The position numbers and the translations under genes are program-made. The notes below the pieces were generated by a model. It worked only from the letters and a program-made list of their open reading frames with translations, had not been told where the DNA came from and did no database searches. A stretch of 64,000 bases of DNA from Tricholoma matsutake (Eukaryota; Basidiomycota; Agaricomycetes; Agaricales; Tricholomataceae), in contig AP026550.1 in assembly GCA_026075535.2 (NCBI GenBank), forward strand, positions 8,866,001 through 8,930,000, written 5' to 3'. Position 1 is the first letter of the stretch. Every line of letters starts with the position of its first letter. Positions 31,801 through 42,126 of this stretch are shown in pieces.

Positions 31801-32166
31801 GCAGCTAGCAACCATGTGATGCTGTGACTCTACAACATGTGACTCTCTAACTAGCTACGGTCATGTGACTACCTGGAGTTCCAGGGGCGCGCAATCGGAA
31901 TAGGTGGTTGGTAAAAGAAATTGTTGCAGTGGGTATGCGATAAGTTATAACCCAACATCAAAATATCGAAGAGGATGAAAGTAGAATGTGGGAGTAAAAG
32001 ACAGGGGAAGGATAGCGCAAAATCATGAAAGCGAACAGTGCTAATAATAAATATGTACAGGGATTCTTCAAATTAGGACCTCGACGAAACCAGCAACAAT
32101 GAATCAATGATCCTCTTCTTCTGATCAACTCTCGTTCTCCTCAAGTCCTCTTTCCTGACCATCATA
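31801..32166. other. Spacer next to the BTB gene, nothing recognised
   Basis: Less repetitive than its surroundings. It presumably includes the 3' end of the BTB transcript. Confidence 0.4.
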
Positions 32167-33132
32167 TCACTCCAACCCAAAGATCTCTCGAATTTTATTG
32201 GAATAATCGATGCTAATCCTACTGCCTCTTGCCTCTACCTTGCTCGTGGAAGCCGCATTGGTGAGAGTTTGGTTGATGTGTTGATTGCAAAAGCTGCAGC
32301 GGTTGAAGGTTGTGGAGGAGCAAGAGTTGCAGCGGGGGGGGCCGGTGCGAGAACAGGACAGGCAGGTAGGATTTTCCGGGTTCTTCAATGTCGCACCACA
32401 CTCTCTCGCTTCGGCCACCTTCAAAACCCATTCCAAACCTAGCCGATTTCCTTCCAACAAATCAAGAGGCTTCTCACGCTGAACTAGCGCATTAAGGGAA
32501 GGGACAAGCCACGATGAGATAGCGAACCTCCTAGCGACAACGATCTTGTTCACCAGGTCCGAGTCCATCAAGAAAGTCGGACTCTCCATGGCCTTTATCG
32601 CCCTTGCGCGGATTTCTTGAAATTGCCACATACTCGACAGCTTGAGAACAGATGTCCACTCCTCTAAACTCAGTGAATTGCCCGATCGAGAATCTCTGAA
32701 AGTGGAAATTTCATCGAAGATGTCCGAAATTGCTATCACAGTTCACTCACAAGGGAAACATGACGCGCAGTAGCTGTATGAAGTCCGACTTTTTAATCCC
32801 ATCTAGACGAAGAGGTCGATCGTCACTTGATCCGTCGGGTGGGGGGCCGTTGTTGGGCATTGGGAGCTGAAACATATCAGAGAAGACGTCTGATTCAATC
32901 GCGAAGTTGCGACGTGGGACTTTGAACAACTGGTTCTCGACCTGATGCCCATCGATCACTCATCGTTATTGCGGTTATATGTATCACTTACTAGGAAAAT
33001 GATGTGGGCAAAATAGTATTCTGCATGCTTATCGACCTCGGAGTTGGTTGTATTAGTATTGGGAGGAGCAAATTTTCTGGGTCCGTCGGTTGCCTCAGGG
33101 AGGTCATAAATTGGGGTTTTCGGAGTTAGCAT
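32167..33132 (-). CDS. BTB/POZ-domain protein, three exons, 286 aa
   Basis: Exons 33132-32992, 32941-32751 and 32695-32167 join in frame with introns of 50 nt (GTAAGT...CATCAG) and 55 nt (GTGAGT...TTTCAG). The spliced frame is 861 nt. Residues about 38-110 are the BTB core (YYFAHIIFLVENQLFKVPRR, SDVFSDMFQLP, PLRLDGIKKSDFIQLLRVMF); then LSLEEWTSVLKLSSMWQF and a helical region common in agaric BTB proteins. The C-terminus has three CxxC pairs (CLSC, CNSC, CSFC) that could bind zinc. BTB domains mediate dimerisation, but the role here is unknown. The frame is open upstream of the chosen ATG to 33294, so the start is uncertain. Not obviously transposon-derived. Confidence 0.75.
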
Positions 33133-33417
33133 GTGAGTAGTGAAAGTATCTAACGAATAATAGATACAAAAAGAAGTTAGTGAGTAAAGAGTGAATACTG
33201 TGTCGAAGCATGGGGTGCATACCGTGGCTCCTTGGGTAGAATGGCTGGGATACACGTGTATAACGACGTATATACTGAAGGACACGTGGAGCACACGAGG
33301 TACGCCCAGACCGGCGCCAGTGGCGTGCCATAGGTCTCATTACAACACTTATCAGGCGACACACTCCACAGCTGCCTCGCGAGGCATCAGCGTGTTCGTT
33401 GGAGCTGTTGTTTGCAC

Positions 33418-33476
33418 CAGCTGCTACCTTACATAATGATAACATTCTAATTATATGAGGTAGCAGCTGCTACCTC
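33418..33476. repeat. Nested palindromes CAGCTGCTACCT
   Basis: CAGCTGCTACCT (33418-33429) and AGGTAGCAGCTG (33458-33469) are perfect inverted copies. The second overlaps a perfect 20-bp palindrome at 33457-33476. It may be the end of a small transposon. No gene. Confidence 0.7.
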
Positions 33477-33891
33477 CTGTTATATTATCTCACACTCCTG
33501 ATTGTTACAATCAGCTCTCACTAGGGCTGCGGAAAAAATAGGAATTTTTTTACTACGCCTTTACTTACTACCAAAGATCAAGGGGCTGCCGGCCTGGGAA
33601 TCCCGTACTGGTGCCCGGTTAGTTAGTCCAGCCGCAGGCTGTGAAAAAAAAAAAAGGACACCTCCGGAACCGGACCTCGGAACACCAAATTGAGTACATT
33701 AAAACATATTATTAGTATCCACAGACAGTATGGAGAGTGGTACAGCTTTAGGAAGGCCTCTAGCACCAGAAAGCGAGTGAAAAAACATATGCCTTGAATG
33801 TCTTTCCATATTTGGACAATTTTTTTTTTCTTGCGTCATCAGTCAATGCAAGCTACCCACCACATTCGTATTCGCTGTACCAGAAAACTAT
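33477..33891. other. No gene recognised
   Basis: Spacer with an A-rich run near 33640. No repeat shared with the rest of the window was seen. Confidence 0.4.
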
Positions 33892-34399
33892 TTGATTGAA
33901 AACATGAGCACTGTTCAAGAGTCTATAGTATGTGTCACAGATTCTAGGTATAAAAGCAACATTGACGATCTAATCAAAACGGCGCTGCCTATTCTTGACG
34001 CAGAGGGATATGACGTCTGTCCGGATTGTGGGTGGCAACAGAAATTGAAATTCCTAATTGGGACGGTCGAAGTGCAAAAGGGTTCCACGCAAACTTGCAG
34101 ATGCACTGAATGGGTGTTTATGCAGGCAAGTCCTCGACAGTTCATTGAACGGGGTACTCGAGTGCAAACAAGCTGGTTGTGAGACTCAGTGGGTAAGTAC
34201 AGTGTATTATGAGCACTGATGAATTTTCTGACTCACTTTATATGTCCAGTATCATCTACAATGTGTAGAACTTGAGCTAGAGCCACGGAATTGGGTGTGT
34301 ATTGAGGCATCCGGGCGAGGATGCGGAGGGAAGCACTTGGGAAGCGCCAACGATGATGAGGTCATATTACTATATATAGAAGCATTCCTGATTATGTAA
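33892..34399 (+). pseudogene. PHD-finger-like gene remnant with one intron
   Basis: The first exon has CPDCGW and CRCTEWVF. A GT-AG intron (34193-34249, GTAAGT, TCTGACT, GTCCAG) joins a PHD-like segment: LECKQAGCETQW before it and YHLQCVELELEPRNWVCIEA after. The PHD frame before the intron differs from that of the first 90 codons, so either an unseen GC-AG intron near 34125 or a frameshift lies between. The stop is at 34397. The Cys/His spacing (C-x5-C, W-YH-x2-C) is that of PHD fingers, which read histone tails. Confidence 0.5.
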
Positions 34400-34429
34400 G
34401 CTAGTTAGTCCAGCAGAATTGGCCTTAGC

Positions 34430-34880
34430 AAAAAAATCGACCCTGGGTCTTTTTTTTCAATGCCAGAGCACCCTTGCCAAAGATTTGGAGTACCACTAAC
34501 TTTAGTAAGATTTAGCTATTCACTTATATGGCCCAGACATCCTAATAACTATACCAACAAACCTGTGTCCTCCAAATGACTACTCCTGAGAGCTTTATGA
34601 AGTATAGTTAAGCATCATGGTGCTTCCTGCAAAAGAAGAAGGCAGGATGGTCCTTTGACTGAGGGACTCTGTGTCTGCATCCACATTTGCAGCTACAGTG
34701 TCTGCCAAGCCAATGTAGTCTTCACCCTGAATAGTGTCCTGATTCATCATGATGAAGCACAACCGATCCTGCTCTGAAGTTGCCCACTAGTCACAAATGA
34801 ACTCCTGAAAGAGCTTTCTGCTCAAGAAGATATGCTGAGGCTCAATAGCAGGTGGTCGAGGGTGGAGACGATAGCAGTAG
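34430..34880 (-). pseudogene. Helitron helicase-like domain remnant
   Basis: On the minus strand: PPAIEPQHIFLSRKLFQEFI, EQDRLCFIMMNQDTIQGEDY, and TILPSSFAGSTMML, the pattern of the Helitron-like N-terminal replication domain. Stops and frame losses follow. A truncated hAT-like sequence abuts its 5' side. 34390-34440 shares about 60 bp with 48235-48310 in opposite orientation (GGGTCSATTTTTTTGCTAAG), possibly an element end. Confidence 0.6.
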
Positions 34881-34884
34881 AACT

Positions 34885-35327
34885 CTGAATTTGTAGTTTG
34901 TAGTTGCAACTCATTTTGGGCTGTTAAATAAATAAAATCACATGGTACAGATGGTTAGGTGTGTTGCTGTTATTTTTATGATGTCATATGGCTGTACAAA
35001 AAAAAATCATAGCTCAGGTAATAAGCAATGGAATCAAAGTTGTTATTATACAACAAAATACTCATACCAAATGTTTCTGGTCATATCTCAACCAGTTTTT
35101 GATGATCCAGGGACTGAAAATGAAATAAATAGAAGTAAGGTCCAACATGCTTTGGGACAAAAAACTGGTTGCAACTGGTTTTAACCAGTTTTTTATTGGT
35201 CCTACTATATCTTTCAAAATGAAAGACCAGCAACTGGACTGAAAAAGACTGGTCCAGTCCTAATCAGTCCAGTTCAGTTCAGTGTTGGTCTTTTTTTCGG
35301 GCCTACAGACTAGACCTTTAAACACTA
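34885..35327. mobile_element. Truncated hAT-like MITE
   Basis: Matches the right half of the 815 bp element at 52885-53699 (TTTGTAGTTGCAACTCATTTTG, ATGATGTCATATGGCTGT, ending GACCTTTAAACACTA). The left half is missing. Confidence 0.75.
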
Positions 35328-35755
35328 GCTGGAAGGGTGCCTGAAATTATAGATCTCACCACCCCTGAACCTGAATCAAGGACCACCCAGCCACCCTGGT
35401 CCCCTCCACACATGAGACATGGCAGATGTTTCATCTGCCATCAGATAGGCCACTTCAGCCTGATTGGCCAGTGATGTATTTGCAAGCATTGCAAACAACA
35501 AGGACCTGGACACTATAGTGCAAACTGTCTGGAGAAACTTCAGAGAGACCAAGAAGCAAATCAGAGAGAAGTGGAACAATGACACTGGTCATATCTCAAT
35601 TCAGGGTATGACAAATTTGATGATGACATGATAGGAAACATGATGGAAGAACCCCATGGGGGGATTTAAAAACCAAATGAATCTAAGACAATGGTACAAC
35701 AAGTGGACCCATGCTCACAGGAATTGACATCCTCCCCATCATCATTGGCTTAACC
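35328..35755 (+). pseudogene. Gypsy gag remnant with zinc knuckles, then start of the membrane ORF
   Basis: Knuckle-like CFICHQIGHFSL, then CKHCKQQGPGHYSANC, with stops. At 35711 a frame starts MLTGIDILPIIIGL, homologous to the ORF at 7015, and is cut at 35756 by an LTR. Confidence 0.6.
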
Positions 35756-36178
35756 TGTAAGGGGACTAGGGGGTGCCCCATGTGTTTCTCCTATTTTTTA
35801 TGTTTGTCCTATATCTTTCCTCCCTTCATTTCCTTCTATTCTTCATTTTCTATAATTTTCCCTTATTTTATTACTAATTTTCCTTTCTATCACATTTGTG
35901 CATGTCAACAGTTTTATATTTAGAGGTGGAGTACCCTTTCTGACATCTACCCCTTGGTATGATGTCAGTCAGCAGCCTTGATCTGCCTATCTCTGCCTTT
36001 TCTATTTTTAGGTTATTATTTGATTTTTGCAGTTTTCACATATACTGGGCACTGGCAAAGGGGTCTTTAGAGTTTCTCTTCAGATTTCCTTTTGCTAGGT
36101 GCGCCTCCAATCCCTGTAATATGTACTATAATTTTAACTTCAGATTTCCCTTTGCTAGAGGCTGAGGTTGCCCTTATA
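35756..36178 (+). repeat. E1-family LTR (plus orientation)
   Basis: 423 bp, starts TGTAAGGGGACTAGGGGG and ends GGTTGCCCTTATA. It is followed after 2 nt by the primer site AGAAAACTCT (36181-36190), so it is a 5' LTR. Confidence 0.9.
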
Positions 36179-36510
36179 GTAGAAAACTCTCTCCTAAGGC
36201 CTGAAATCATGAATGTGCTGCCCAAGATAGGCAGGTACAGAGTGGACGTCACTTCCCAAAGCTCCATAGACTCCCTACACACCGTTCCCAACAGTCCTGC
36301 CTTCAGTGTGCCACCATTTTTGCTTAATGCACCCCCTAGCCCCATGGACCCATCAGAGCACCTTGATGGGCTTGAAAGTGACATTACCAGAATATGCATG
36401 CAAATTGATTCACTTAAATCTACAATCAAAAACTTTGTCAGAACCCTTCAGACTAACTCCACAACCAATATTCCCCCCATTGTGACTCCAAGCACTGATA
36501 GGTCCACTTT
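36179..36510 (+). pseudogene. E1-family gag N-terminus
   Basis: Reads ENSLLRPEIMNVLPKIGRYR and LESDITRICMQIDSLKSTIK, matching gag of E1 and E3. Truncated near 36505. Confidence 0.8.
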
Positions 36511-36599
36511 GCAGATTCAGCTCGGAAAACATTTCCACATATTACAGTCAATGCCCATGACACTTTGGATGCTTATGAACTTTATGAACCTTTCTCAAA

Positions 36600-37537
36600 G
36601 TTGTTTCGTGACATTTTAAACAACTTTGAACAACTTTGAATGACTTTGCAACACTTCGAGTGACTTTGAATGACTTTGCAGCACCTTGAACACTTTTGGC
36701 CCCCATATGCCTATTGCACCACCCTTTAGACACATGCAGCACACCTTGCACAAGTTAGTACATCACATATCAAGCACCACCAGACATGAGGAGATACAAC
36801 AATGTGCTTTTAGGATGTGATTGCAGTGTTTTGACATTTTGATGATATATTGGATCAATAGGACAGGTACCCTTGATATATTGTGACTCTACATGTTTCC
36901 CTTCTAATCATTTCCCATTTATTTTCTGATTTGGAAAGTTCTTTATTGTTTTATATCTTGCCTCATGTAGTCCTCATATTCTATTTCCTTTTTAGTACTA
37001 TCTTTCAAAACTTATATAGCCTTGTACTAGCTACCTAGAAGCACAGAACAGATCATCCTCTCATATCTATCATCTGATTTAAGAGTAATTCTCTTGAGTC
37101 CAAGCCTCTCATCTTAGTCCAGAAGTTTAGCAAGTTACTGCAAACCTCTTCAAAAATTCCATACTAGCTTCTCAAAACTATTGTTCATCATCTATCCTCT
37201 CGAGACCTTTTTGCATCACTATCATCTATCTCCATTGCCTTTTGAAACTATCCTCATTTTCTACAAAAGCCCTCAAACTTTTTCAAACTCCCTCGAACAT
37301 CTTCGAACTCTCTTGAACCTCCTCAAACTCTTTTGAACTTTTATTGAAGCACTTTCCAGAACTTAGTACCCCTTCAAATCTCAGTGAATCTTGTTAAACC
37401 TCTTTGAGCTTAGGTCCCCCACTCTTGGTTAGTAGCAGTAATATTTACTACCACCTCACACCCTTCCTCTAACTCATGTTATACCATCTGAGGCCTATTT
37501 GTGGGTTTTGTTTGGGTTTCCGGGTTGAGTATCATCA
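36600..37537 (+). repeat. LTR of the third gypsy family (copy B)
   Basis: About 900 bp homologous to 19960-20826. TATATAGCC near 37015; ends GGTTGAGTATCATCA at 37537. The next bases GTGCGCCCAACAGTG resemble a tRNA-type primer site (TGGNGCCCAAC), unlike E1 and E2. Confidence 0.65.
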
Positions 37538-39400
37538 GTGCGCCCAACAGTGATGCACCGCCTAATGTGCCCACTAAGGAGCATGCCTAGGGTTCATCAT
37601 GGGTCACACTGTGGGTAAAATTTCACACACTACACCCGCACCTGCCAACACTGCACCTGTTCTGTCACCGCAGTTATGGTGACAGATTTTACCATGGTTT
37701 GACATGAAATACCATGGGTGCAGCACCATGTATATTCACTGTGGTTTTTACTCAATGGTTGGCTTGTATTTCACATTGCTAAATAATGTATTTTTATTGT
37801 ATAGTCAGCACTAATATCACCCCACACCCTTAAGGTACACACAACAAAAATGAAAAATAAAAGAAACATGAGCCTGAGGGAAGAGGTGGTGAGGTGAGTT
37901 CTTAGTCATAGTTCCCCTCCACATCCTTGTCCTGCTCCTTTGTGTCATTTGTCATCATTCCCCCTCCCCTCCATTTCCTGTTTCCCCTCGTTCTTGCTGT
38001 CATGCCCCTCCCAACTGTCTCCATCCATCTGTTTGTTCCACCTGCCATCCACCCCACAAGCAGTTGCTTGTGAGGCTGGGGGTGGGCAGTGTGTCGTTCA
38101 TTGTCGTGGGAGGTGCTGGGTGACTTGTGGCTAGTCATCCTGGGCGTCGTTCCCCAGTTCATCATGGTCCTCCATTCATTGTCATTGTTGTGCCCCATTC
38201 CCCATGCCTGTATCCCATGCCACCATCCCTGTCCCCAGTTGTCATCATTATTCCACCCGCCCTCCACCCCACAAGCAGTTGCTCACAAGACTGGTGGTGG
38301 GTGTGTTGTCCATCACTGTGGTTGATGCTAGGGTCCCCATCGTTTGTGGTCAGCCCTCAGTCCTCAGTTGTTTTACAGGTGGTGTTGTCGCCATCATTGC
38401 TGGGTCCTGGTTTGTCATCTGCAGTTCATTGTTTCCTGTTCACTGTTCCTGTGGTTGTTTGTCCTATTCCATTGCAGCTGGGGTCATCTGTTGTTGCTAG
38501 GTGCTGGTTTAGGTTACTGCAGTAGTCATGGTTGGGCAGTCCTCAGTCAGCGGGTGGAGGTGCAGGTATGTTGGTTGGGATTGTGGTGTTGTTGTGAGAT
38601 AAGACCTGTAGATAATGAAAATAGAAGTTAGTGTAATGAGGAAAAACAAGGAAGGAGCATAAAAAATACCTAGGACCCAAACAATGCATGTCTATGCATC
38701 ATTTTGGCCCATGTCTCACCCTTGTACCCCATGTCTTGCCTCAGGTCCATCTTCAGTCCCCTCGTCGTCTTCCTGTCATTTTCTGCAGTGTCGCATCATC
38801 AGGGCATTGGGCTGGTCTTTGTCCCTGTCCCTATCCTCTTTGCCCTGTTGTTGTCCTCATTGTTGTCTGCCCCTCATTGTCAGGTAGTCCCTATGATGCT
38901 GGGTCATGGTTCATCTGGTGATGGGGTGTGAGTTGGGGTGGGTGGAGAAGTGGATAGGGGGCATACCTAGCATTGGGCAGCCATTGTCAAGCTGGAAACT
39001 TAGTAAAAAGAACATTTTATTAAAGTAGTTGAAGAAACAACTTACCAGGGATGTCAATGGGGGGGGGGGGCTGTTGTGGTGAGAATACAAGATATGATCT
39101 ATAAAAGGCAGATTAGTAGTAAAAAGATGAGACAAAGGTTACTTACTGTGATAACAAAAGTTTGATCATCATTGTCAGTTGCATTCCCAAAGTCTGTTGA
39201 CAATATTAGGAATACTGTCAGGGTACTTCCACAGTACTTCTCCAGCAGTATTGTGCCTTGCACCCAGTGCTACTTACTCATAAGTGAGGCCTCAATCACA
39301 TTGAGTTTCCTTTTTAGGATGCATGTGTATCATGAAAGATTACATCGTGTCATTTGGCATCCACACAGCTGTTTCTCCTGAAATAAAGATGGAGAACACC
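37538..39400 (-). mobile_element. Hairpin-intron repeat, copy 5
   Basis: Hairpin GGACCCAAACAATGCAT...ATGCATCATTTTGGCCC (38673-38710) with an intron on the minus strand (38606-38669: GTATTT, ACTAAC, CTACAG). A second donor-like CCTGGTAAGTTG sits near 39045. CACGAGCA-type hairpins: 38055-38072 perfect (CACAAGCA/TGCTTGTG), another near 38269. The stretch 38510-38620 is repeated at 42440-42540. No protein recognised; many open frames follow from base bias. Confidence 0.55.
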
Positions 39401-39584
39401 ATTTTGAAGCCTTCTAGTCAATTTCATGGGAGCGGAATTTTTTAAAAGCTTCTCAATGTTCAGATCTTGTGGTAAAGAAGGTCAAATTGGAAGAATGAGA
39501 TAGTTTAAAAAAATTTTACTCCAAAGACTTTTTCATTTTCATCAATAGGAACATTTTTCCTCACATAAAGTATACATAAATCTT

Positions 39585-39911
39585 TTGGTGGAATGTGATC
39601 TACACATGTACCGTTTTTCACTACAGGTGTCAAAGTTTAAATTGGCAGGGAAATGCAAGGACCCACTAAATGAGATAACACTAGGAGACAACCTCACAGA
39701 CAAGCAGCAGGAAATGACCAGGTCAGTGATTGAAGAGTTTGCTGATCGTTTTGTGCTAGCCATGAGTGAGGTCAACACTGTCCTAGGTGTCTCACATCAG
39801 CTGAAGATCCCAGAAGGCATGACATTCCAAACACAATGGTCCATGATGCCACCTCAATGGAAGTACCTGAACAAAAAAGTCAGGGCCTGGGCACTGGCCA
39901 AGGTCATGTGA
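39585..39911 (+). pseudogene. Gypsy RT N-terminal fragment
   Basis: Reads LTDKQQEMTRSVIEEFADRF, VLGVSHQLKIPEGMTFQTQW, then MPPQWKYLNKKV. This is the entry to the RT domain of the lineage that includes G1. It stops near 39911, with debris to about 40060. Confidence 0.65.
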
Positions 39912-40064
39912 AATGGGAGTGGGCAATTCTGGCTATAGCCGCATCAGCCAGATTTGGACACTTATGTAATAAATTGGCCAAAACAGTGACCCTGCTGTCT
40001 CCACTCAAATTTTGAGTTTGTACATGGTTCTCTCCAGTCAAATGAGACATGTAGCGAGGTCTTT

Positions 40065-40480
40065 ACTGTGCCCCACATATTCCGAGCCAGTCTGCGTGGA
40101 ATTTGGTGGACTCCGCATGGACTAGCTCAGACTCCGCACAGACTAGCTCAGACTGGACCCACTTATTTGGCTCAAATGTCCTGTATATTGCTCAGACTCC
40201 TAGAGAGTCCGCATGGACTTTTGTGGAGTCCAAGCTATTTTTGGACTTTTACTTGGAGTGCGCATGGACTTTGTCCGAGCAACATCAATTTACTTGGACT
40301 CAGACAGACTCGGACAGATACATGTCCGAGTCAAGTCCGAGTTGAGTCTGTGGATGCACAACAGAGGCTTAGCTGACTACAGAAAAATTATGTATTAAAG
40401 TAGAATCAAACCCCAAGCCTTGTCGCCAAGCATAAATAGCGCAATTAACCACTACACCACAGAGCCGTTATCAGTAAGTG
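40065..40480 (-). mobile_element. SINE-like unit S4
   Basis: Minus-strand tRNA-like head at 40392-40472 (GGCTCTGTGGTGTAGTGGTTAA, then GGGGTTTGATTC), followed by a body of CGGACTCG/GAGTCCGAG-type repeats down to about 40070 (GGACTCCGCATGGACTAGC, twice). Confidence 0.6.
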
Positions 40481-40559
40481 CAAACAATTGCATTATCTAA
40501 CTGTATTTAAATCACATGACTCATGTGCAAGTTCAAGACACGTCAACAATCATTGTTGA

Positions 40560-41034
40560 TGTTGATCACCACCATCACTCTCGACGCCACTGCCTCCCAC
40601 CTCCCTCTACCACCACCACTGCCCAGTCAGCCCCTGCCTCCAACGCCTCTTGCACCATCAACAACAAACAGCAAACTAGCTGAGCCGATGCAACAGGACC
40701 CAATGAGCCAAGCTGACACAACGGGCCCAAACGACGATAATTGTCGTTTGGGCCCCTAGTAAGTGTTTTTTTTGTTTTTTGTTTTATCCATCAGCTAATT
40801 GTATTTTATTGCCTTTTAGGTTGTATGCTACTGGGCACAACCTGCCACAATGAAAAACACGCAACCCATGCACATGCCCACCCGATCCCCTCCTCCCCAT
40901 TCAAATGGGATGTGAGGCTGTTGACATGGGCTAGGAGGGTGCCCAGGGATGCCAGGAGACCCCAGAAGGGGGATACCTGCCTAGTAAGCACCCACCAACC
41001 TCCGTAATCACGCCACGTCGCACTGATGCACCCA

Positions 41035-41066
<32 letters not shown>

Positions 41067-41640
41067 AAAAAATACAGAAACCCAAATGGGGAACAATGGC
41101 AACGAACGACAACAAGCCACCCACCCCCAGCCTCATGAGCAACTGCTCGTGGGGTGGAACGTGGGTGGAACAATGCCCAGATGCAGGGAAAGGAGACAAC
41201 AACAATGCACCACCCGCCCCCAGCCTCACAAGCAACTGCTTGTGGGGTGGAGAGTGGGTGGAACAACACCTAGGCACAGGGATAGGACACAACAGCACAC
41301 CACCTGCCCCCAGCCTCACGAGCAACTGCTCATGGGGTGGAGAGTGGATGGAATGACACCTAGGCGCAGGGATAGGAGACGACAGTGCACCACCTGCCCC
41401 CAGCCTCACAAGCAACTGCTCATGGGGTGGATCGCTGGTGGAATGACAACAACGACAAGCCACCTGCCTCCATCATGGGGTCGTGGGGTGGGTTTTTTTT
41501 TCTTCTTTTTCTTTTAGCCCTCCCCCACATTTCGGGGGGAGTTTTTTTTTTAAATCTATAGTTTGTAATGTAATTATTATTAGTTTTTTTTGTATTTCTT
41601 TGATTGTATTGTATACTCCCTCGCATTAGACGTGAGGGAT
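40560..41640 (+). mobile_element. Hairpin-intron repeat, copy 6, with 90-bp tandem array
   Basis: Perfect 13-bp hairpin GGGCCCAAACGAC/GTCGTTTGGGCCC (40723-40755), then an intron 40759-40819 (GTAAGT, AGCTAAT, CCTTTTAG) on the plus strand. The 3' part has four tandem units (41120-41440). A C18 plus A15 tract lies at 41039-41071. Confidence 0.6.
41120..41440. repeat. Four tandem ~90-bp units, each with a CACGAGCA-type hairpin
   Basis: Hairpins start at 41134, 41227, 41317 and 41407 (spacing 93, 90, 90). Stems: CATGAGCA/TGCTCGTG, CACAAGCA/TGCTTGTG, CACGAGCA/TGCTCATG and CACAAGCA/TGCTCATG. On the minus strand the array is open and reads (PPHEQLLVRLGAGG) repeats of 30 residues. I cannot tell whether this is coding. 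Confidence 0.8.
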
Positions 41641-41736
41641 GCAGTTAATAAAATGTGTTTGTTCAATTTTTGAAAGATAAATACTTGAGTTTGAGTTTGA
41701 GTGTCATAAATAAACTATGTATTACTAACAAATAAT

Positions 41737-41980
41737 TCTCCTGTGGCTCAACTGGTTGATCACATGTGTTTGGTTTGTTGTGTGATGACTTGGAGGTCTT
41801 GGGTTCAATCCTTGCTCTGCACACCTATATTTTGTAGGCATGTCATGACTTTCATAAAGTCTGAAAAGCTTGGAACTCATAGGATATCAAATTGACCCAG
41901 ATTCTGCATACAGACTAGCTCGGACTCCACACAGTCCATGCGGAGTCCACTAGGACATGTGGGGCACTGTAAATTACTGC
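41737..41980 (+). mobile_element. SINE-like unit S5
   Basis: tRNA-like head (A box TGGCTCAACTGGTTGATCAC, B box GGGTTCAATCC, 41737-41820), then AAGTCTGAAAAGCTTGGAACT and a short GGACTCC-rich body. Confidence 0.6.
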
Positions 41981-42039
41981 ATGTAGCCATGTTATTATAT
42001 AGTATAGATCATTATTACACCAAAATGCAGTGATGTAAG

Positions 42040-42126
42040 GTCGTGGAAGATGTCGTTCATCATGGTCTGAAAGGTGGCAGGACTATTAGTAAGGCCAAAG
42101 AGCATGATGAGCAGTTCAAAAAGACC
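42040..42126 (-). pseudogene. E3 RT fragment left of the insertion
   Basis: Matches E1 3816-3901 ([18 protein letters not shown] region). It ends at AAAAAGACC, and the RT continues at 43574. Confidence 0.85.
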
